The notes below the pieces were generated by a model. The model ran no database searches and was not told the DNA's origin. It saw only the letters and a program-made list of their open reading frames with translations. Made by a program: the position numbers and the translations under genes. From Coffea arabica (lineage: Eukaryota; Streptophyta; Magnoliopsida; Gentianales; Rubiaceae), in the NCBI RefSeq assembly GCF_036785885.1, contig NC_092323.1, positions 18,794,501 through 18,858,500 of the forward strand: a stretch of 64,000 bases of DNA, given 5' to 3'. Below, one piece after another: positions 36,788 to 47,637 of the stretch (within the stretch, counting starts at the first letter, position 1; every line of letters starts with the position of its first letter).

Positions 36788-37504
36788 TGATACTAATTCC
36801 GTTGATGACAAAATTCACGACTATGAACCCCGGATAGATAGTGATATTCACAGGTTTGAAATGGGTTGAATTTTCTACTCAGGACCTCTCTAATCCCCGT
36901 GATTGCAAACCTTCTTGACCACAATTAAACGAACTAGAGAACTCTAGAAATTTGTTAGAAAATGTCATAATCAAGGATAATATTCTTGATTGATAAACTG
37001 AGTGAACGCTAGATAATTCTAGCCGTTCAAGAAGGGCTCGTTGAGCCAAGAGAGAGCACTCTCAAGAAATGAAATTTCTGCCAAATTGACGTAATCTCCC
37101 TTTATTGAACGAAATTGATGCTTTTTTATAGGCTTACAAGACTTTGACTCCTAATCTAATTAGAATAATGAAACTAATCGGCTTACAACTTCCTAAAGTG
37201 GCCGAATTGTAACACTAGTCTTACCACACTAAGTAATCGACTAACTAACATAATCAACTGCTAACCAACCAAGGAACCAAATGTCTAAACAAACTAGTAA
37301 ACAACCACAATACTAGCTGGACCTATGCTCAACATGAGCTGGTCGCTTATTCCACTAAAAGGGAAATAGAAACAACGACATAAAAAAAACTAGAACAACT
37401 CAAAATTCGATGAATGCAAGCTGGGAATTCACGAGCTCACGAACAAGTTTTCTTTAGCCACTCCAGTGAATTGAATTTGATTGGACAGCTTGCCATTTCT
37501 ATCA
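36788..37504 (-). repeat. 3' LTR of the element
   Basis: Ends in TATCA at 37504, where the element's polypurine tract begins. It pairs with 39668-40383. Confidence 0.85.
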
Positions 37505-38173
37505 TTCCTCTCCTCTTGAAGAAGATTTGTTCTCAAATAGCTTGGACACCAAAAACGTTGTAAGCAGCTTGAGAAAAACTAGCCAAATCGCATGTCGTTT
37601 GCGCAAGTGATAGATACTCACAATTGGTGCATCAACTTTAGCTCTTGTTAACAGCAACATGAAAGAATTGGCAGCAATAACTTCACACGAACACTCATAC
37701 GGCAATGAAGAAGTTAAGGGCAACGAATGACCCAATTCAACAGATGAATGGAAACTGAAAAAACCATGGACTGCTGCTAGTTTTGGGACATCAAATTCAG
37801 CTGGAACAAGCATGAAATCCGATTGCATTGCACAAGATAAATCTGGAAATGGTTGGATAGCTTTACCACCCAAAGTTAAAGAATGAGAGTCAAAATCTGG
37901 AATTTTCCCTTCAAGATGAGCTCGAAAGAACTTGCTATTGGCGTGAGCAGATTTGAACTCAACCGATTCCAGGAATTGATAACAAGTAGACTTAACACCT
38001 ACAAGACAAACTCCATGTAAGCTATGAAATTTTCCAATGGATTTAGGAATAGAACATGCAATGATCAACTCAATTTCCCCTTGCTTAACCAGCACAAAAG
38101 AAAAAATACTAAACAAAACACATGTTAGCTTGTTAGAAAACAAAACTGTCACACACTCGACTTTTGCAAGCAT
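37502..38173 (-). CDS. Retrotransposon ORF2, unknown product, 223 aa
   Basis: An uninterrupted frame starting 2 nt after the stop of the upstream element ORF, in another frame. It has a hydrophobic N-terminus and a hydrophobic C-terminal stretch (WLVFLKLLTTFLVSKLF). No known domain is recognised. Its stop codon TGA is the first three bases of the 3' LTR. In another frame the same 3' end reads LRTNLLQEERND, which resembles the C-terminal tail of many plant gypsy polyproteins. The ORF may thus have arisen by deletion and frame change of an ancestral pol (inference). Confidence 0.5.
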   Translation of the reverse strand: MLAKVECVTVLFSNKLTCVLFSIFSFVLVKQGEIELIIACSIPKSIGKFHSLHGVCLVGVKSTCYQFLESVEFKSAHANSKFFRAHLEGKIPDFDSHSLTLGGKAIQPFPDLSCAMQSDFMLVPAEFDVPKLAAVHGFFSFHSSVELGHSLPLTSSLPYECSCEVIAANSFMLLLTRAKVDAPIVSIYHLRKRHAIWLVFLKLLTTFLVSKLFENKSSSRGEE

Positions 38174-38175
38174 GG

Positions 38176-38832
38176 TTAATTTCCCTTTTTACTTCTCACT
38201 AAGGCCGAATTATTTTTGTCTTGTTCCACTCTATTCTTTTCGATCCATTGCTCACTCATCTTACTTAATTTTTCATTCTCTTTTTCTAGCTCATTCTCAC
38301 ACAATTCCTTCTCTACTAGCTCACAACAACTAACTAGAGTAGGTGAAACTTCAAGTTTTTCAAGCTCATGTTCATTGCTAGTATTCATTGATACTTCTTC
38401 AATCAATGGTGGATTGGAATGAACATCTCTTTTATTACCATCAGTTGAAACATGATTATTTTGTTCGAAGTATGAATTCAGCACTTGTCTAATTTCTCCC
38501 ATCATAGATTCAACCAATCCTTCAGTCCAACTTCGAATGTCATCCCTTGGTTCACGAGGCCTTGACTCAATTCCAGAATTCTTAGGTTCCATGACTTGTT
38601 TGTCATGATACTCTTTAGATGAAACTCTTTTGGTTGAGGATGAACTCTTCTTAGAGGCTCGACACAACCGCTTTTGTTCCTCTTCATACTCATCACAAGT
38701 ACGCTTATATCTGTCATATGCGCATAAGGCACAGTAGCGATCCATCTCCTCCCGAAGTGAACGAAACTCATGTTGTGAATGCTCGGAGCTAGACTGCTTG
38801 GAACGCCTCCTCTTGAGAGGCTCGTTCCTCAA
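38176..38832 (-). CDS. Retrotransposon ORF1 (gag-position), unknown product, 218 aa
   Basis: Highly charged: a basic start (MRNEPLKRRRSKQSSSEHSQ), an Arg/Glu-rich helical stretch with Cys and Tyr residues, and an acidic, coiled-coil-like C-terminal half (ELVEKELCENELEKENEKLSK). It occupies the position of gag in an element read on the minus strand, but has no CCHC knuckle. Not recognised as a host gene. The open frame suggests recent constraint or modest age. Confidence 0.5.
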   Translation of the reverse strand: MRNEPLKRRRSKQSSSEHSQHEFRSLREEMDRYCALCAYDRYKRTCDEYEEEQKRLCRASKKSSSSTKRVSSKEYHDKQVMEPKNSGIESRPREPRDDIRSWTEGLVESMMGEIRQVLNSYFEQNNHVSTDGNKRDVHSNPPLIEEVSMNTSNEHELEKLEVSPTLVSCCELVEKELCENELEKENEKLSKMSEQWIEKNRVEQDKNNSALVRSKKGN

Positions 38833-38934
38833 GAGTTTTTGATTTTATGAACAGGATGCAACTCCACTAGGCATGATTACATGATCTGTAAAAATGGTTA
38901 GCAAAGAAAGAAATTCCTCACAATACACAAGTTC

Positions 38935-38957
38935 ATATATATATATATATATATATA
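38935..38957. repeat. AT microsatellite
   Basis: An uninterrupted AT dinucleotide run within the leader of the LTR element. Confidence 0.9.
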
Positions 38958-39281
38958 CTCGTCACTCGTGTATCACTCAAGTATGATCATTCTAGTATTC
39001 TCACCAAATAGCTCTCAAGGCCTTAGATTATCCCACTGGAAGAAATCAGAATCTTTCGTCAAGAATATCAACCAACTTAACAGCAAAAACCAACTCAAGT
39101 TGTGGTACTTCACTCAGTTCATTTGGTTGTCAAATGACTATGTTGACGTGCCCACGCCTTATAAGAGGTAGTCTTCTGGTAGTGGTCTGAAAATTGGCTA
39201 TTTTTGGGCCTGCTATACAGGGATTGGTGACTGAAATTAACTAAGAATGGTAGATTTTATCAGCCTAACAACTCGGAAACA

Positions 39282-39575
39282 ACTTGACGCAAGAACTACT
39301 AGAAACGAAGTTAACCGACTCTAGTTGTGACTACTTGTGACTTGTGTAATCTGGAAAATTGAATTTGGATTGGAAATTACTGGAAAAAGAAATAAAAATA
39401 AGGGCACAAATAAAAAAAAAACTAAAGACTTGACGCAAGACTGTTGGACCAAGTGACACGATTTTAGTTTCTTGACTTTGTTCGTGTGACTGTCGCAATC
39501 TGGAATTTATTTTGGACTGATTTATCTTGAAACAGGTCTAGTTCAATCCCCCTTTCCCAATGGTTCAAGGATTTC
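39282..39575. repeat. Degenerate tandem duplication, period 146 bp
   Basis: ACTTGACGCAAGA starts at 39282 and again at 39428. Both copies continue through a TAGTTTCTTG/TAGTTGTGAC-like phrase, GTGACT..., CAATCTGGAA and GGATTGGAA/GGACTGA-like phrases. Confidence 0.65.
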
Positions 39576-39580
39576 ACAGC

Positions 39581-39591
39581 TGGTATCAGAG
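39581..39591 (+). other. Initiator-tRNA primer-binding-site-like motif, opposite to the element
   Basis: TGGTATCAGAG, the standard plant retrotransposon primer-binding core for tRNA-iMet, lies on the plus strand 77 bp left of the 5' LTR, preceded by ATTTCACAGC. That is the layout of an LTR end plus PBS for an element reading rightward, whereas the surrounding element reads leftward. It probably marks a captured or nested fragment of another retrotransposon. Confidence 0.55.
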
Positions 39592-39667
39592 TTAGTTGGT
39601 GATTTTTCAGGTCATATCCCTTTCTTGTTTTGTGTTTTGTGTCATTCTTGTGTTTTGTTATATCAGC

Positions 39668-40383
39668 TGATATGAATTCTGTTGATGACGAAATTCGCGA
39701 CTATGAACCCCAGATCGATGGTGATATTCACATGTTTGAATTGGGTGAAATTTCCTATTTCGGACCCTCTAATCCTTATGATTGCGAACTTTCTTGACCC
39801 ACAATCAAATGAACTAGCGAACTCTAGGAATTTATTAAAAGGCGTCACAATCAAGGATGATATTCTTGATTGTTAAGTTGAGTGAATGCTAGACAATTCT
39901 AACCGTTCAAGGAGGGCTCATTGAACCAAGAGAGAGCACTCTCAAGAAACGAAGTTTCTGCCAAAATAACATAATCTCCCTTTATTGAATGAAATTGATG
40001 TCTTTTTATAGGCTTACAAGACTCGACTCCTAATGTAATTAGAATAATGAAACTAATCGGCTTACAACTTCCTAAAGTGGCCGAATTGTAACACTAGCCT
40101 TACCACACTAAGTAATCGACTAACATACTTAACTACTAACCAATCAAGGAACCAAACATCTAAACAAACTAGTAAACAACCACAATACTAGCTGGAACAA
40201 TGCTCAACATGAGCTGGTCGCTTACTCCACTAAAAGGGAAATAGAAACAACAACATAAAAAAAAAAAAAAAAAAAATAGAACAGCTCTGAATCCGATGAA
40301 TGCTAGCTGGGAATTCACGAACAAGTTTCCTTCAGCCACTCCAGTGAATTGAATTTGATTGGACAGCTTGCCATTTTCTATCA
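39668..40383 (-). repeat. 5' LTR of the element
   Basis: Pairs with 36788-37504. It contains an expanded A-run (about 40257-40276) absent from the partner. Confidence 0.85.
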
Positions 40384-42723
40384 TTTATCCTTCTCACACG
40401 TGTTAAATTATTTATTTGGCCCTTTTACGTAAAGGTGTTGATTGTTGAAATTATTCGTGTAACAATTAAGGTTACCATTAGGCTGTGTTTACGATGATAT
40501 AATAATATTCTTTCGCAAGCAATTTTTGGAAAGCTAAATGTTTTACAAGCCAAACCTCACTAGGTCTAAACTCATATTATCAGTTTTTAATTTGTTTATC
40601 TTCTTAAGTAAGAGAGATCAAACATCGGAGGATTGGATGATAAAGAAGGAAACCTAAAGAATTATAACTTTGTAGATTGTAATTTTAATATTTAGTTTAG
40701 AACATTATAGCCGGGATACATTACGAGTTTCGTATGGAATAAGCAAAATTTGCAATCATATAATTTTCTGAAATATTAAGATTTATTATTGTCATTTTTC
40801 GCCATGGTGAGAGCCAGGGTCTGGAATGAGGCTTGCAATAGCTAGAAACAGTTGAATTTACACAAAGTTATATATGGCGTGAAAATTTGTACTAAAATTC
40901 TTGTTGATTTGAATTTCCTCCTCGATGAGTGTTTTTGTCTAAGATTCAAAACAATTGGTGAATCATTTGAAAGTGATGATAGAATTACCATCATTGACTT
41001 TAGCCTAATATTACCTAGCGACATTCTTTAAAGATTGAACACTCAATCGATCTCTATGGGAAAAAAGGGATCAACGGGTGTAATTTCATCGAAATTTTGT
41101 GATAGAATAGTAATGAACAACAATCAATCAAAAGCGGTCAACAATCATTGATGGATGATTAACAATCGCAGAAGTTGCCACACATAATTTGCAGAAGAAG
41201 AAGAAGATCAAAACTACATCATGGTTTATGTGGATCAAAACTACATGTGCCAAAAGTTTGTTTGGATTGGCCATTTTTTCAAAAACAAATTTTTCAAATA
41301 CAATGTTATAGTAATACTTAATAATTCAAAAAACATCTCATTCATACAATATATCAAATATTTCAAAAAATTTTATAGTAAAAATTTTTCATATACACTG
41401 CTAGTCTGCTACAGTAAAATTTTTCAAAAATATCCTAAAAAACAGACTAGGTTCAAAGTGCAATGTGACACACTTCATAGTTAAAGGGCCAAACTGTATA
41501 ACTTTATCGTTCAAGGACAAGGTAGGTAATTTTCTTGAATATATATTTCAAAATTTTTAGGCGTTTCTAATAAATATATAAGGGAGAAAACAAAATAAAT
41601 TTATGTAGTTACTATGATTATAAAATTTGTGCATTAATATTAAAACCATTTGTTAAAAGATACCGAGTTATTTCACAAAAAAAAAAAAATCTTAAACATT
41701 GGGATTAATTTTTAACATGTAAATTTAACTTATGCGATATTGTTAAATGGGTTGGGCCTCCATTGGGTATTTGGGTTAAACCTAATAAGGCTCAAGCTTG
41801 GCACATAATTAATTGTGGGGTAAAATCTGGTTTGTGCGAAAGTCAAACCACCCCTATAAATTCCAAAATGATAAGACTCGTGACTTCAACCAACATGAAG
41901 AAATGGATGGAAAACTCCCAACTAAATTGGTCAAATTTAGCATTTGTTAAAGCCCATTCAACCCATTAAGTAGGTGAAAACTTTTAAGTGAGCAAATTCG
42001 GCATTTTACTAAGGGAAAATTGGGAAAAGAGAACAGAAAGATTGAACAGCCATAAATGGGGTGTAAGTTTTAAGAAATTTTGGCAATAAGATATTAGTTT
42101 TTTTTTTTTTTGAAATGAAGTATAGGTTACTATTCAAATACTTTTGTTGCTAGTGAAATACTAACTAATTTACCCTTATTTGCACATACACGTGCACATA
42201 CATCGTATGTGCGCAATCGAGCATATATGTGCACCTTTTGCGATTTAAATGTGCACATTTGGATGTACACTTATATTAACCAAAGTATATATTTTTATTT
42301 GTTGAGGTGCATGTTTCTATTCAATAGAGTACACATTATTACGAGGGTAATTTAGTAATATATTTTTTAATTAATTTAATTCGTGAATACCAACCCATAC
42401 CTTATCTACAAATTTTTCAAAAAAAAAAAACACCTACTTAAAAGTTTTCAATCTTCTAATTACTTTTTTTTCATATTTTTTTTAATGTGCCCTACTTACA
42501 TGACGGGTAAATTCTCAAGAAGTGACATTTTTTCAATATAACTCCAAAAAGTAGGTCGGGAGGGATAGGTTGGGTAGCACGGGAAGAGGGAATGTAAGTG
42601 AAAAGTTTTGGATTCGAGACCTCATACTTACTCTAAAAAAAAATACTGGTGCATTTCAAACCCTTCCCAAAGGCTGAAAATGCATGTAGTAAATGCAATA
42701 TTTCCTGAAAAGACACATCTACA
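40384..42723. other. Repeat-derived intergenic DNA, no gene
   Basis: Includes a one-sided TTTGTTTGGATTGG MITE end near 41259 and other AT-rich sequence. The ORFs at 41221-41484 and 41763-41969 have no domain. Confidence 0.45.
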
Positions 42724-42960
42724 AATGCATTCTTCTATTTATCAGGCATCCGTTTTTAAAAAAGGTTCACCCACAAAAAATGACTAAACTAAAATCATGA
42801 CTATGCATTCTTCTATTTACTGGGCATCCACTTTTTTTAAGAAAAGGTCACCTATAGAAAATGACTAAATTAAAATCACGACTATGCATTCTTCTATTTA
42901 CTAGGCATCTATTTTTTTTAAGAAAAAAGGTCACCTACAAAAATAACTAAATTAAGATTA
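42724..42960. repeat. Three tandem units of about 80 bp
   Basis: ATGCATTCTTCTATTTA starts at 42725, 42803 and 42884. Each is followed by a GGCATC phrase, an A/T run, GGTCACC-like sequence and AATGACTAAA. Confidence 0.85.
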
Positions 42961-43127
42961 CAACATGTCTAAGTGATAGATATAAATATATGACTTCCTA
43001 ACATCAAGAAGGTGGACCATCATTTAGTTTGTATTTATCTATCTATCATATAAATCGTACATAGCTTAGAGTAGGATTTTCTTTTAAAAAACTCTGAATT
43101 TATCTTTTAAATGAATGTGTTGTTTTA

Positions 43128-43588
43128 ATAGAAATGGCAATAGGGTGGGAGTGGGGTAGGAGAAGTTTCATTGCCCAAACAATCCCCCGCCCCCACCCCG
43201 CCCCCTAGCACCTGCTCCTCCCGTCTTGTCCCCGTCCCGTCCACCTCCCTTGTGGGCACATTTAATTAGTAAAAAGTGTAATTTGGAATTTAGTATAAAC
43301 ATATTAGTATAACTAATCAACAATTTATATTAGTATAAATATATAATTATTATAACTAACACTATTATATGTATATATATTAGTATAAATATATTAGTAT
43401 AACTAATCAACAATTTATATTAGTATAAATATATAGTTAGTATAAACAATTTATGTTTAGGTGGGTGATGGGATCAGAGATAGGGTGGAGGTATACTTCC
43501 CTTGCCCCGTTTTTTAACTGGGGAGAGAAATTGATGCCCTTCCCCATTAATTTCCCGCGGGGCACTTGCTTCAATTACCATCCCTATG
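43128..43588. mobile_element. GC-tract hAT-like element
   Basis: Bounded by TAGAAATGGCAATAGGGTGG and AATTACCATCCCTA. Subterminal GTGGGG / CCCCGCCCC tracts face each other and the centre is AT-rich with repeated TATTAGTATAAATATA. The 8-bp flanks match only loosely. No transposase. Confidence 0.55.
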
Positions 43589-44053
43589 TTTCCTTTTTGA
43601 AAACAAGCACTATTTTGAGAATTTTACTCCTTACATGACTCCCTTGTTGGCTTTCGACAAATGACTAACTTTGACAATTTTGTCACAATTTTGTACTAAA
43701 GTTTAAGGCTTAAGCCAAACCCAATAACCCATCAAACCTAATTAGTAATTTAAAAAGGTTAGGTTGGGTAAGTTGGATCTTGGGTTTTTATTCAGTTCAA
43801 TTGACAAAACGGAACTTGTGTTTGAATTACTTGGATTACTAAATTCGTGTTTGGGAAAAACAAGTAAATTACTAATAACTTCTTGAGATTTTGCATATTA
43901 TTATATCACTCTCTTAACATTTTAAAATTTTAAAATAACTCCCTTAGGATTTTATGTAAAACGAAAAATAGACAGAAATTACCTTTGGCTATGGCAATTG
44001 TTCCAAACACACTCCACAAAATGCATGGTAACATTATAATATCAACTTAACCT
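43589..44053. other. Intergenic, transposon-end-like phrases only
   Basis: Phrases such as GATTTTGCATATTATTATATCACTC resemble the arm at 44054. No gene. Confidence 0.4.
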
Positions 44054-44905
44054 CCCCTATGGTTTTGCAAAAGTATCCACGTAATCCCTTTATGATTTTG
44101 CATATATGGACATAATCCCCTCAGGATTATATGCATAGTAGTTTGATACTCATTCTATTAGTACCTAAGTAAGGATGGTACAAACATTTTAGCTAACAAT
44201 GATATGTAGGTAAGGGTGGCAATGGGGTGGGATTAGGGCGGTGAAGGATCCCCCACCCCCCGCCCATTGTCAAATAACTCCCTTTGTCCCCCACCCCCCT
44301 CCCCTACCCCATTTCCCCTGCAGGAGAAGAAATCAACATACTATATTGAACAATCTACTTATCTATGAGACAATTTTATCATTTATTCTATTTCAAAATA
44401 TTCAATAAAAATATGGTCAAGTACTCAACCTTAAACCATTCAACGAGTTGCAAATACTAATAACTAAAGACGATTAGCAACCTGTCAATACCATGAAATT
44501 GACATTAAAACATCCGGCTAAGATATAATAGGACCAAGTCACAATTGTATGTTCACAATTATATTATTAAATATAAAGAATTGGATTATAACTAAATTAT
44601 TATATTGTGTATATATATGTACTATATATACATTTGGAAATATATATATGTAATTTTTTTGTATGTGTGGGACGGGGCGATTGCATGTTGCCCCGCTCCT
44701 CACCCCGTTTTAGGTGGGGGGGGGGGATTTTCTCCCCCTACCCCACCCCATTTCTACCCCCGTGGGGCGGGTGCTCTTGTTGCCACCCTTATTTATAGGT
44801 TGCTTTTCGGTAATTATCTATTTTACATAAAATTACAAAGGGCTTATGTCAATGTTTTAAAATATTAAGGGGTCATGTGTTAATGTGCAAAACTATACAA
44901 TTTTA
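44054..44905. mobile_element. Inverted-repeat element hosting a nested hAT-like insert
   Basis: Left arm (44054-44140: TTTTGCAAAAGT..., CATAATCCCC) and right arm (44827-44905, complement with TTTTGCACATTAACA... and GACATAAGCCC) are imperfect inverted repeats. The region between is almost entirely the hAT-like insertion. Outer ends are not exactly defined. Confidence 0.45.
44211..44791. mobile_element. GC-tract hAT-like element, 581 bp
   Basis: Ends are TAAGGGTGGCAATGGGG and GTTGCCACCCTTA. Flanking 8-mers TATGTAGG and TTTATAGG match at six of eight positions, as expected for an old target duplication. C/G tracts face inward from both ends. Non-coding. Confidence 0.6.
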
Positions 44906-45707
44906 TTACTAAAAAAAAAAATAAGATCAAAAGCCTCTTTGGCGCTCAAACTTTAATGATTTTATATTGTTAATCCTTTAACTCTTAGTTGTATACTTTT
45001 GGCTCCTAAATGCATACTTGTATTCCTTCTCTCAGTTTGAGGAGTTTAAATTGACAAAAAAGCATAACGTGTAATGAACGAAGCAAAATAGAAAGTTTTC
45101 ATGTTGAAATAGTAAATGAAACAACTCCAAATTAGGGTTTTTAATTTAAAGTTAATTAGGATAAATAATTCGTATATCTAGAATCTTAATGACATGTGTA
45201 GTTTATCTGCATAAAAGTATTGAAAAATTTGACACCTATTGGGTTTGAATTAACTGGGAAAACTTAAGATAGTGCAAAGTTGAATCAGAAATGTTTGAAG
45301 TATTTCATGCCAAAACTTTGTTGATTTGAACTCTCAACACTTGAAGGAACATTTTGGTATAAAATTCAAAAAAATTGGTGAATGATGTGTAAAATTACGA
45401 TAGGACTACCACATTAATTTGACTTCAGATCTATTCTTGATTACTTAAATTCATTAAGCATAAATTTGAACTCTATGGGAAAATCGAAAGGCTATAATTT
45501 GATCAAATTTCGACAATGATAAAATAACAAGAGTAAATAATTGCAGTGGTTAAGACTTGATTGAGAAAAAAGAAGTTCAAAATGATATCGTTTTGAGCTA
45601 GTTCCACTAATTAGAGTTAACGCTTGACCTAGTTCCACTAGGTTAACGGTTTCAAATTGATGGAAGGGCCATAACTCATAAGCATATGGTTTTAATAGTT
45701 CATGGTC
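44906..45707. other. Intergenic, no gene seen
   Basis: AT-rich sequence without supported features. Confidence 0.45.
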
Positions 45708-46210
45708 TAAAAATAGGGAAAATACCGGTTTTCATCCCCAAATTTTGGGTACAAAACACATTGCGTCCCTCATCTTTCGGGCATGATATATTTGGTGTCT
45801 GAATTAACAATTTTTGACCAAATGTCATCCTCAGACGGCAATTTAGCCAACCTTTAACGGAACCGGTCACGTGAAAATCACGTGACCGTTAAGTAAATGT
45901 GGCTATCCGAAGCAAAATCAGGTGGAAAATGACGTTGTCTTCACTTTCCCTTTTTCTTTCACTTCAACAACTTCCTCTGCAAATTTCCAAGACTAAGCTC
46001 CTACTGCAAATTTCTCCGAGAGTATCTTCCAATTATAAATATATAATTATAATTATATAATACATATAAATATTACTTATACTAATATTTTATATAATTA
46101 TAATGTATATTAGATATTAAATTTAATCATTATATAACATTATATTCATAATAATAAATATAATTATAATTATATAATTTATTAATATTATATACACATA
46201 TATATTATAA

Positions 46211-46572
46211 GGGATAATTTCAGAAACCTCCCCTTAATTAGCTTATGGAAAAATGGGAAAATGGATAATTTATGGAGGAAAGCCATAAAGAGCTGGTGTT
46301 TTATTGGAGAACGGGTTTATTTTTATTTTATCTGATAAATAAATTTGTTTATGAAAAAATGGATACTGTATTCTTCTAATGGAGGAAAGCCATAAAGAGC
46401 TGGTGTTTATTGAAAAATGGGTTTATTTTTATTTTATCCGATAAATAAATTTGTTTATGGGAAAATGGGTACTCTGTTCTTATAATGGAGGAAAGCCATA
46501 AAGAACTGGTCGTTTATGAGAAAGTGATACTTTATAGAAAGTGACCGCGATTTGGTTTATGAAATTATCCCA
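46211..46572. repeat. MULE-type terminus with three subrepeats inside the left palindrome arm
   Basis: Opens GGGATAATTTCAGAAACCTCC, the same terminal motif as the MULE at 21905. GGAGGAAAGCCATAAAGAGC recurs near 46275, 46381 and 46485 (about 105-bp spacing). The mirror copy is at 47905-48269. Confidence 0.8.
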
Positions 46573-46958
46573 AAAAAAATTTAGAATGAATATGTTTATT
46601 TAATTAAATAATTATAATATATATTTATATAATACATTATATAATTATACTAATATTATTATAAAATATATAATTATAACTATATAATATATATAAATAT
46701 TAATTATACTAATATATTATATGATTATAAAGTGTATTATATATTAATTATAATTTTTAGTATATATTAGTATATTTATAATAATAAATATAATTATAAT
46801 TATATAATATATTATTACTATATACACATATATATTATAAATATATGCACATATAATATACATTTATAAATATATATATATATAAATATATTATAGTTAT
46901 TAGGGTATAGTTATTATAGTTATTACCCTAAATATATTATAGTTATTAGGGTATATAC

Positions 46959-47637
46959 TAGGGGTGGCAATTTCTGACACGACCCGAAAACACGACACGA
47001 ACCTAACACGAAATTAATGGGTTTGGGTTGAAGTTTTGGGGGTTCGGGTCAGAATCGGGTCGAACCCGATGAACCCAAAAAGAAAACAGGTTGATTTCGG
47101 GTCAACCCGTGGTGACCTGATATGACCCGATATGACCCGTTTACAAATTAAAAATAATTTAATAAACATAAAAATTATTTTATCTAAATAAACTAAATCA
47201 TTCTTTTTTTTCAAAGGCATTAATTACTTAATCCTAAATGAATTTATTTACCTTGTGTGAAGTTAAAATTATTATATTTGGACAAATAATATAATTCGTT
47301 TTAATTTATTTTATATTTGGTTTGGGATAAAACACTTTTACGGTGTTTAATTTATTTTGGATTTGATTTGAAATTATTTATTTAAATTTTTATTACTTGA
47401 TGATGTAATTAATTTTGTGAGAAATTGATTTTATTAGAATTTATAGTGATAAATTAATAAATTAAAATTAATTTTATGGTCATTTCGGGTCGACCCGCCA
47501 ACCCAAAATTTTCGGGTTCGTGTCAGATATACTGACCCGTCACGGGTTGACGGGTCGAGTTCGGGTCAACAGATTTTTTGGCTGGTCGGGTCAGGACCCA
47601 ACCCGCCAACCTGATTGGACTCGAATTGCCACCCCTA
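46959..47637. mobile_element. hAT element inserted at the palindrome apex, 679 bp
   Basis: Ends are TAGGGGTGGCAA and TTGCCACCCCTA. Flanking 8-mers GTATATAC and GTATATAT match at seven of eight positions. Subterminal GGGTCGGGT / ACCCGACCC phrases place it in the same broad family as the element at 26361. Non-coding. Confidence 0.85.

Larger units (their letters stand above)
36788..40383 (-). mobile_element. Non-autonomous LTR retrotransposon, 3.6 kb
   Basis: Two long direct repeats, 36788-37504 (717 bp) and 39668-40383 (716 bp), share the ends TGATA...TATCA and closely similar sequence with scattered substitutions, so the insertion is not recent. A polypurine tract on the minus strand (37505-37517, AAGAGGAGAGGAA) abuts the left LTR, so the left copy is the 3' LTR and the element reads leftward. 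The 2.2-kb interior encodes two ORFs and no recognisable protease, reverse transcriptase or integrase. The 5-bp flanks (ATTTC and TTTAT) do not match, so the target duplication is lost or the borders have been altered. Confidence 0.85.

Noticed and set aside
37502..38832. Two host genes on the minus strand
   Set aside because: They lie between matching LTRs next to a polypurine tract, so they belong to the retrotransposon.
44605..44868. Gly/Pro-rich ORFs
   Set aside because: They arise from C/G tracts at the end of a hAT-like element.
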